Source: a virus. Taken from it: 40,279 nt of DNA. The stretch is taken from positions 1 through 40,279 of the IMG/VR virus record IMGVR_UViG_3300007725_000009; one strand, 5' to 3'. The notes beneath the pieces were generated by a model, which was not told the DNA's origin, searched no databases, and worked only from the letters and a program-made list of their open reading frames with translations. The position numbers were made by a program, and so were the translations under genes. This document shows, in pieces, positions 12,368 to 20,200 of this stretch; the stretch's first letter is position 1; each line of letters opens with the position of its first letter.

Positions 12368-13670
12368 TAAGTATAAAATAACTCCTGGTCACTTTAAACT
12401 CCACGAAGCTGTGTTGGTCAATTACGCTGGCAAGCGTATAGACATTAGCAAAATAATTGATGAGTTTACTGTAACCGAAGGAATAACATCGCTCTTCAGC
12501 CTTTATGAATTTACCATAGTTGATGCTGTAAACCTTATTGAAAAATACATCATAACAGGTAATGAAAAGATAGAGTTGACCTTGATTAAGGTTGATGAAT
12601 ATGACGGCAATCCGGTCCAAAAAACAAAACACCTAATTGTGCTGGGCATAGGCGCATACGCAAGACCAAGTAATGAAGGTCAGGCGTACAAACTAAAAGC
12701 TATTTCTGAAGAATCATTTGCGGCTTCATCTAAACGTATCTCTCAGTCAGTCAACGGCAATTTAACTGATATACTCAACACATTGTATGGACATATTAAA
12801 AATAAATTGGCGTTGAATGTTTTAGACGGTTCTATCGAAGGTAACTACAAAGCAGTTCTCCCTAATAAAACGTACATCGACACATTTAAGATGCTTTTGT
12901 CTAGGGCACAAAAGAGCAACGGTTCTATGTTTTTCATGTACGAAACCTTGTGGAACGACATACAATTAAATTCGTATGACACCATGATATCCTCCGAACC
13001 AGTCAATAAGTATGAATTGCGCTCAGAAAATAGTTCCGACTCTGCTCATAATAAAAAGTCATACGACGATAATAAGATACGAATAAAGTCTATAGACAGT
13101 AAACTTGGTTCTTCTCAATATAAGAATGTAAAGAACGGAGCTTACAATAGCATCATAAAAGAGGTCGACATCTCAACCAAAAAGTATACAAAGGTTGAAT
13201 ATAATGCGTTCTCGGAAAGTGTGCCCAAAATGGATAAGGAATACACCGGAACTTCAGCGCTAACTATTTCCGGAAAGTCGATGGGTGATTATATCAACCC
13301 AGTTGAGTTTTTTATAAACGAAAACACGATGGCGTTTGAAGGTGCGGATAACCTTAACAACAAAATTGCTGATTCTATAGCCAAACAAAATACCATACGT
13401 CAAAACGCATTTGCTGTATCGCATACCGTAACCTTGCATGGTGACTCTAACCTGTCTGTCGGAAAGACGATAGAGATTAAAGTTCCGCCTGCGTTGGACC
13501 CTGGGACTGTCAGTGAACATGAAGATGCTTTGATGTCAGGTAAATATGTGGTATACAACATCGTACATAAGTTCAACCGAAAGGGGATTTATGACGTCGT
13601 ACTAACAGTTCGAAAAGACTCAATCAATAGATCCTTGATTGAAGGTCGATATGATAATTTAGGTGGATAA
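12360..13670 (+). CDS. 27: baseplate hub protein, gp27-like
   Basis: The 436-residue product has the layout of gp27/gpD-type hub proteins: an N-terminal tube-like beta domain (VTEGITSLFSLYEFTIVDA, residues 37-55), a central alpha/beta part with the F-K-M-L-L-S-R-A-Q segment, and a C-terminal beta domain (SVGKTIEIKVPP, GKYVVYNIVHKFNRKG). T4 gp27 (391 aa) forms the trimeric base on which the gp5 spike sits. Direct overlap with the gp5 gene at 13670 supports the role. I call it by architecture and position; the overall sequence resembles marine-phage versions more than T4. Confidence 0.7.
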   Translation: MLDKYKITPGHFKLHEAVLVNYAGKRIDISKIIDEFTVTEGITSLFSLYEFTIVDAVNLIEKYIITGNEKIELTLIKVDEYDGNPVQKTKHLIVLGIGAYARPSNEGQAYKLKAISEESFAASSKRISQSVNGNLTDILNTLYGHIKNKLALNVLDGSIEGNYKAVLPNKTYIDTFKMLLSRAQKSNGSMFFMYETLWNDIQLNSYDTMISSEPVNKYELRSENSSDSAHNKKSYDDNKIRIKSIDSKLGSSQYKNVKNGAYNSIIKEVDISTKKYTKVEYNAFSESVPKMDKEYTGTSALTISGKSMGDYINPVEFFINENTMAFEGADNLNNKIADSIAKQNTIRQNAFAVSHTVTLHGDSNLSVGKTIEIKVPPALDPGTVSEHEDALMSGKYVVYNIVHKFNRKGIYDVVLTVRKDSINRSLIEGRYDNLGG

Positions 13671-14614
13671 TGAATAATTTTGAATGGTTTACTGGAGTTG
13701 TTGAAGATATTCACGACCCAGAAAAAATGAATAGGGTTCGCGTGCGCATGTTCGGTATCCATACTGAAGACACCACTCTCATACCTACCGAAGATTTGCC
13801 TTGGTCAACTGTGATGATGCCCGCAACTTCTTCGGGTATATCCGGACTAATGGAATCTCCTCATGGGTTACTACAAGGTTCTTGGGTAGTTGGTTTCTTC
13901 AGGGATAATGCGTATCAAGACGCAGTCGTCATGGGTTCTATTGCTTCTAAGTTTGAAGAGAAACCTAGTACATCTGGGTTCAAAGACCCTGATGGCAATT
14001 ACCCGAAAGAAAAGTATATCGGCGAGCCTGATGTTAACAAACTTGCTCGCGGTGAAGATACAGAAGATGAAATAGTTAAGGCTAAGAAGGATGGTGTTGA
14101 CAAATCAGTTAAAACTCCGGTCGGGACTTGGGATGAACCACCTACAGAGTTTGCTGCTGAATACCCCTACAACCGTGTACACCAAACTACATCGGGTCAC
14201 ATATTTGAAGTAGACGATACCGAAGGCGCAGAGCGTATCCACGAATACCATAGAACAGGTACGTTCCGAGAAGTTCACCCAGATGGAACTATTGTCACTA
14301 AGATAGTCGCAGACAACTACACAATTGTGGCAAAGGATGATAATGTCCATGTGATGGGTAACGTCAATCTAACAATAGACGCCAACTGTAATATGTACAT
14401 TAAAAAGGATTGGAACATTGATGTGGACGGTAATGTAAATATCAATGTTAAGAAAAACTGGACTGAAAAAATCGACCAGAACGTAACTTCTAAAGTCGGT
14501 AAAAACGTCACCAAAAATATTGGCGGTTCACGTAAAACAGATATTGGATCCACTGAGACTCGAAACTCAGGCGGTAAAATGTCGGATAACGCACCAACAA
14601 TTCACCACAACTAA
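13670..14614 (+). CDS. 5: central spike gp5-like, lacking the lysozyme domain
   Basis: The 314-residue product has an N-terminal OB-fold as in gp5/VgrG (WFTGVVEDIHDPEKMNRVRV, residues 5-24; WVVGFFRDN), a linker, and a C-terminal beta-helix rich in V-x-V-x-G-N-V-N-type repeats (residues about 220-300: VHVMGNVNLTIDANCNMY, IDVDGNVNINVKK). T4 gp5 (575 aa) carries a lysozyme domain between these parts; here the linker is only about 60 charged residues, so cell-wall digestion at infection must come from another protein or is not needed. The PAAR tip gene follows at once. Confidence 0.8.
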   Translation: MNNFEWFTGVVEDIHDPEKMNRVRVRMFGIHTEDTTLIPTEDLPWSTVMMPATSSGISGLMESPHGLLQGSWVVGFFRDNAYQDAVVMGSIASKFEEKPSTSGFKDPDGNYPKEKYIGEPDVNKLARGEDTEDEIVKAKKDGVDKSVKTPVGTWDEPPTEFAAEYPYNRVHQTTSGHIFEVDDTEGAERIHEYHRTGTFREVHPDGTIVTKIVADNYTIVAKDDNVHVMGNVNLTIDANCNMYIKKDWNIDVDGNVNINVKKNWTEKIDQNVTSKVGKNVTKNIGGSRKTDIGSTETRNSGGKMSDNAPTIHHN

Positions 14615-14624
14615 GAGGTACACT

Positions 14625-14927
14625 ATGCCAGCAACTGTAAGAATAGGCGACCCATTATCAACTGGTCACCCTTGTACTGGCTCAACAACCTTGGCGGGCG
14701 CAGCGCAAGGATCAGTCTACGCTAACGGTATCTTGATTGCTGTCCCTGGAGCACCAACTGCGGTACACACCATTGGTGCTGATCCACCTTGTGTACCTCA
14801 CGTTGCTGCTCTTAACGCTGGTTCACCTAACGTATTTTGCGAAGGTAGTCCGATGGGTAGAATAGGGGATAGTGCTGACGCTGGCGCTATGACTGGCGGT
14901 TCTCCAAACGTATTCGCAAATGGTTAA
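14625..14927 (+). CDS. PAAR-domain spike tip protein
   Basis: The 100-residue product is a PAAR repeat protein equivalent to T4 gp5.4. It starts PATVRIGDPLSTGHPCTGS, has G-S-V-Y-A-N-G-I and a second H-x-x-G...C-V-P-H part, and ends with G-G-S-P-N-V-F-A-N-G. Conserved His and Cys residues (GHPC near residues 14-17, PPCVPH near 55-60) are likely ligands of the single metal at the tip. It sharpens the gp5 beta-helix. I start at ATG 14625 because AAGAGG at 14613-14618 fits; the longer upstream reading lies inside gp5. Confidence 0.85.
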   Translation: MPATVRIGDPLSTGHPCTGSTTLAGAAQGSVYANGILIAVPGAPTAVHTIGADPPCVPHVAALNAGSPNVFCEGSPMGRIGDSADAGAMTGGSPNVFANG

Positions 14928-14933
14928 TTAAGG

Positions 14934-14941
14934 TATAAATA
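14934..14941 (+). promoter_or_regulatory. T4-type late promoter motif just before gp25
   Basis: TATAAATA ends five bases before the gp25 ATG, so transcription from it would begin around the start codon (near 14948). It can hardly express gp25 in the normal way but could serve gp6 and gp7. AAGG just upstream (14930-14933) may be the gp25 ribosome-binding site. Confidence 0.4.
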
Positions 14942-14946
14942 ACCGT

Positions 14947-15387
14947 ATGAGCATTAGAAACTTATCAGACGCTGTTAGTGACAGCAAGTCATCGGTCACG
15001 GGTCTTGTACAAGAATACAAAGACCTCAGCCTCGCATTTAAACTACATCCGGAGTTCGGTGACGTTCGTCCAGTAAAAGACTTGAACGCAATAAAGAATT
15101 CCGTTAAGAACATATTGCTAACCAAAAAAGGCGAACGTCCGTTTAATCCATTACTCGGATGTAACCTTAAGAAGTATTTGTTCGAACCTGCTGACGGCTT
15201 CACGAAGAATGCTATCGAACACGAGATCCGGACATCGATCGGCGAACAAGAACCAAGAGTCAAAATTATTGATTTAATTGTAGCATATAATGCTGACAAA
15301 AACTCTTACGAAATTACAATAACGGTGTCTATTGTCGGTTCGTCACGCGAACTTGACATCGAACTTTACTTAGAGAGATTACGATAA
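14947..15387 (+). CDS. 25: baseplate wedge protein, gp25-like
   Basis: The 146-residue product is the gp25 family, universal in contractile injection systems. It includes F-x-x-H-P-E-F-G-D-V (residues 31-40), the G-E-R-P-F-N-P-L-L-G-C segment, and the E-P-R motif (Glu102-Pro103-Arg104) that pairs with gp6. It ends with the usual ITVSIVGS strand and a basic tail. T4 gp25 (132 aa) links the inner baseplate to the first sheath ring. Its stop touches the gp6 start (TAAATG). Confidence 0.9.
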   Translation: MSIRNLSDAVSDSKSSVTGLVQEYKDLSLAFKLHPEFGDVRPVKDLNAIKNSVKNILLTKKGERPFNPLLGCNLKKYLFEPADGFTKNAIEHEIRTSIGEQEPRVKIIDLIVAYNADKNSYEITITVSIVGSSRELDIELYLERLR

Positions 15388-17229
15388 ATGAGTAACTTAA
15401 CCGACCTATCAAAGCTAGACTTCGATTCCATAAAAACTAAATTAAAGGAATTCATGGAGTCTCAGGACGAGTTCACCGATTACGATTTTGATGGTTCGGG
15501 CTTGTCAGTTATGCTAGACGTGCTTGCTTACAATACGCAATATAATGCTATGTTGGCGCACATCAACTTAAACGAAACCTTTCTGGATACCGCAAAGGTT
15601 CGCTCGAGCGTTGTTTCTCACGCACAACAACTAGGCTACATTCCCAAGTCAAGAACTTCCTCAGAAATATCTGTTGACGTCCACATTCAGGGGAACGAAT
15701 CTTCTAATAGCCCCTTGACAATTAAACGTGGGCAAAAGTTTAGTGGTAAAATAAACAACCAGACATATACTTTTATCACCCTAACGCCATATTCAGCGAT
15801 AAAGGCGACCGATAATTCATTCAAGTTTTCCAACGTTAATTTATACGAAGGTGAATTGAAAAGTATAAGTTATCGAATAGACGGTCTCAATAAGTTCGCG
15901 AAATACGAAATCCCTTCCGATAACGTAGATATGACGACTTTGAGTGTTAAAGTGTTCCCCAACCCAAACACTGAAGAATTCTCTAGTTACACATATTATG
16001 AAGATATAACTGAAATAGGTTCTGATTCGGAAGCTTTCTATTACAGAGAAAACTCATTCGGGCGTTATGAGGTATATTTCGGCGATAATTTCTTAGGCGG
16101 TACACCTCCTTCTGGTGCTGTTGTTAAAATTGAATACGTAGATTGTAATGGTAAAGAAGCTAACAATATCCGAACACTTTCAGCAAACGATTCAATAGAC
16201 GGTGAAAGTTCAATCGTTGTATCTTTGTCAGAAGGGTTTACAAAAACTTTCAATGGCGCAGAACGCGAGAATATTGACTCTATACGTTTCAACGCTCCTA
16301 TAAAATATTCTTCCCAGAACCGAGCAGTTACAGCAGACGATTACCGTTCATTAGTTCTAAACCAGTTTGAGAATATTCAAGACGTTGCTGTTTGGGGTGG
16401 AGAAGATAACGATCCGCCAGCTTACGGTAAAGTCTTTATTGCTCCAGCACTAAAGAACGAAGAGCGTGTCACTTCGGCGTTTATGAATTCAATCAAAAAC
16501 TTTTTGAAGACCAAAAATATAGGCGCGATTACAACTGAAGTAGTTCCTGCTGAATACACCAACCTAGCTATTACAGTTCAATACAAATATGATTTGAACA
16601 AAACTGTAAAAACCGCTGGCGAGTTAAAATCTATTGTATACGACACTATTGTCGCTCATAACGATAAGAACTTGAATAGATTTAATGGGGTTTTGCGTTC
16701 ATCAAACCTACTATGCGATATTGACGATGCTGATCCAGGCATACTCAACTCAATAATTAAACTTAAAATGTTTAAATCGTTTAGACCAAACCCATTAAAA
16801 AATGAAGATTATATTATTACATTCTCCAACCCAATTTACGTTTCTTCTGAAGAAGAATCAACCTTGGAATCTTCTACTTTCTTCTATAACGGAGTTTTGT
16901 GTGCGCTAAAAGACGAACCATTGGTCGGGCAAGAGCCTCTGCGCAATATCTATATGGTAGACACCACCACTGGTTATAAGGTCACTGGCGCAACTTCCAT
17001 AGGTACTGTCAACCCATCCAAAGGTACTGTTACATTAAATAATTTGAAATTTGATTTGTCGAACGAAATAACATTAACAGTCAAGCCAGATTCTTTTGAT
17101 ATCGCCCCTAAATATAAACAGCTAATTCGTATCGTTCCGGCTGAAATAGTTGTCGAAGGTGAATCTGATTCAGTATCTATCCTCGGCTCAACAGGCTTGT
17201 CGGGTTACACTACATTCTCGAGACATTAA
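15388..17229 (+). CDS. 6: baseplate wedge protein, gp6-like
   Basis: The 613-residue product matches T4 gp6 (660 aa), relative of gpJ/P2-type wedge proteins. It opens with a helical N-terminus and the signature D-V-L-A-Y-N-T-Q-Y-N-A-M-L-A-H-I-N (residues about 45-61), then FLDTAKVRSSVVSHAQQLGY. The central R-A-V-T-A-D-D-Y-R-S-L-V (residue about 313 on) and A-V-W-G-G-E-D-N-D-P-P-A-Y-G-K-V segments are classic. Gp6 dimers form the inner iris that opens on contraction. gp25-gp6-gp7 adjacency is as in T4. Confidence 0.9.
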   Translation: MSNLTDLSKLDFDSIKTKLKEFMESQDEFTDYDFDGSGLSVMLDVLAYNTQYNAMLAHINLNETFLDTAKVRSSVVSHAQQLGYIPKSRTSSEISVDVHIQGNESSNSPLTIKRGQKFSGKINNQTYTFITLTPYSAIKATDNSFKFSNVNLYEGELKSISYRIDGLNKFAKYEIPSDNVDMTTLSVKVFPNPNTEEFSSYTYYEDITEIGSDSEAFYYRENSFGRYEVYFGDNFLGGTPPSGAVVKIEYVDCNGKEANNIRTLSANDSIDGESSIVVSLSEGFTKTFNGAERENIDSIRFNAPIKYSSQNRAVTADDYRSLVLNQFENIQDVAVWGGEDNDPPAYGKVFIAPALKNEERVTSAFMNSIKNFLKTKNIGAITTEVVPAEYTNLAITVQYKYDLNKTVKTAGELKSIVYDTIVAHNDKNLNRFNGVLRSSNLLCDIDDADPGILNSIIKLKMFKSFRPNPLKNEDYIITFSNPIYVSSEEESTLESSTFFYNGVLCALKDEPLVGQEPLRNIYMVDTTTGYKVTGATSIGTVNPSKGTVTLNNLKFDLSNEITLTVKPDSFDIAPKYKQLIRIVPAEIVVEGESDSVSILGSTGLSGYTTFSRH

Positions 17230-17231
17230 TA

Positions 17232-20200
17232 ATGGCGAATAAAGAACAAAACCGAGTACCCTCAGTCATACCTGAAGACCTTGTCAATGTTGGCGGGTCT
17301 TTCGTTGAATTCATTAAGAAATATTATGAGTTCTTGAATCAAGATGGAATGCCTTCTGACATAATCAACTCCCCTTCTATACAGAGGGATTTGACGGATG
17401 CCGCTGACAATTTCTTAGATACGGTTCACGGAGAATTTGGTTTTGGATATCCGATCAACAAAGATTCTGATCGTGTAAATATTATTCAAAATATGTCTCG
17501 CATTTACGCGACGAAAGGTTCTCTAGATTCAGTCAAAATGCTTTTCCGAATTATGTTCGGAGAAGAAGTTGAAATTACCCTACCAAAAGATTACATCCTA
17601 AAACCTTCTTCTGGTACATGGCTCAGCGAATATTCAATTATGGCTGACCTAGCCAGCGGAGACCCTTATGAGTTAATCGGTAAATTCGCTGAAGTTGAAA
17701 CTAACTTTCCTGGTTCGCCTCCACAGACTTTTGAGGTTGAGGTAAACCGTGTTGTAAACAAAGGCAACAATACTTACCAAATATTTTTCAACCGCTCGTT
17801 CGTCGGTTTCTTTTATAATGGGAGTATCATCCGTCTCGGCGATGTTAAATTAATCCATAAACCTTCATTGAGTAAAATCCTTTCCATTCAAGATGGGGGT
17901 TCAGGTTTCAGGGTTGGTGAAACGTTTGATGTAGTTTCTTACGAACGTGATAATGCGTACAATGACGTTCTTGGTATCCCTGACATTTACTTGCGAGAGA
18001 AAATAACCAGGAGATCTCGTTGGGGCAGACGTTCGCGCACGTACTATCGCCTAATCCCTGTTGAATATACAAGAGATATAACAAACGAAAGTGTTGATAT
18101 TGACGTTCGTTCTGACGGTACGTTGACTGAACAGATTCAGATTGAAACTCGTTTGGGTACGGTTGAAGTCACTAACATCATTCGCGGTAATGATAAAACC
18201 GTTCGTGTAAAATACCCTAATGGTACAGTCACTGAAGTTAATGAAGAGTTGTCTGGATACTTCAGTTACGTCAAAGTTTTGGACGGAGGTACTGGCTATA
18301 CAGTTCCGCCTGAAATTTCTATAACTGGTGGCGGGAATATAACCACGCCAGCTGAACTTGATTATACGCTTAAAGACGGTTCGTTGGATGAAGTTTTCAT
18401 AGATAACGCTGGCGCAGGTTATAACGATTACCCAGAAGTCACAATAGATGCCCCGTATACAGCTGGCGCTACTGCCAATTCTTTTATCACGGGCGACGCT
18501 GTTACTAGTATTGCTGTTGTTGATGGCGGTTTCGGTTACAAATACCCACCTAATGTGAATATCACAGGGGACGGCATAGGCGCTCGCGCAGAGGCTGTAA
18601 TTAACTCTAGAGGCGTTGTGACGGCAATTAACGTAACTGACGGTGGTAGTGGTTACAGTTCTGCTCCGACTGTTACAATGGCTCTGCCGACCGATCAACA
18701 TAACGCTATCCTAGAGCCTGTTATTGTTGATGGTGAAATCACCAGCGTTGATATTGTATATCCAGGTTACAATTATGACCTTAACAATAGAAGAAGCTAT
18801 CGTGTCACATTCGTCAGAACTAGCGCTGTTACAGGTACAGTCGATGATGGCGTAACTGCTTCCGCTAAGGTGGAGTTCGACCTAAACGGCAGCGTGACCG
18901 CTGTGGTGATGGACACGTTCGGTACAAACTACGCTTCTGCGACCGCAGGCGTTTATATACCAGCACAAAACGTGTCAGGTGGCGTTCGAGCAACTGCTAC
19001 ATTAAACGTTGACCATTCTACTGGTGGTATTGCTTCATTATCTTCTATATCTACTGGATACGGGTACGAAGGCGTAGATGCTATTGAATCGGGTTCTGGT
19101 ACTCCAACCCGAAGAGCTTCTTACAGTGTTGAAATTACTGGCGGTGTAATAAGCGCAGTTGAAGTTGATGAAGCTGGTTCTGGATATCTATACCCTGAAT
19201 TGACAGTAGAAGATTCTGGCGCTAACCCAGGATCGGGTGCTAGAATATACCCAATCTACAAAAACGGTGGGTTAGATGAAATAATTGTATTAAATGGTGG
19301 TACAGGTTATAATGTAGGAAACACTGGCATTGCTGACATCCCAGGATTCACTGTTCAACCTTCACTATTCTTCAGTTACGATTCTAATGGAACAATCACA
19401 AACGTTGAGGTGACTGATCCAGGTTCTGGTTTAGACACCCCTTCTATTTCATTATATGATGGCGCAAGCACGCCTTTAGTAACAGCAGTCGTTTATCCTC
19501 GAGTTTATCTAGGCAGTATTCTCGATGTTGAAATTTCATCTGGAGGTTCAGGTTATTCATGCCCAGAAGCTGTTGTTTCAGGGTTCACAACCGACCCCGC
19601 TTTATTAGATGTAGTCACACTAAACGGATATGTAACAGACGTTGTTATTTCAGATCCTGGGAGCCTATACACCCCAGTAATAACACTAATCTCCGCAAAT
19701 AAAGTCACAGGGACTGATGCTGTAATAGTTCCAGAAACTTCAGGCGGTTCCCTCGTTGGCACTACCATCGTTGAGCGCGGAACCAATTACTCCCCTAGAG
19801 CGGTAATTAGCGTTGGCGGAAATGTTGAAATAAACGAAGTTGCTTCAATCTACCCTGTCGTTTCTTCGGTCGACTCTTCAATAGAATCTGTTGAGGTTGT
19901 TGTACGAGGTCAAGGTTACGACCCAGTTCGAACAACTGTGACTATCGAATCCGACCAAGGTGACGGTGCTGTAATTCAAGCTATCGTTGTTCCTGAAGGT
20001 GGCTCTGTAACCCCTAACTTGGATATCAACTGGGATGCTATTGCAGACGCCTTAACAAGTTTGGCTAATTTTGACCCAACTGGCGAAGGAATAGTTGACA
20101 CAGGGTTTGCGAACGAATTTGCGGTATTCTTAGGAAGCTTAGATACATCGGTAGAACCTCCACGTAGATACGGTGACTTGAATAATAGTGGTAGTGTCAG

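Noticed and set aside
18051-18701. 216-codon minus-strand ORF inside the gp7-like gene
   Set aside because: Antisense shadow of the G-S-G-Y repeats; low-complexity Ser/Asn/Arg product without start signals.
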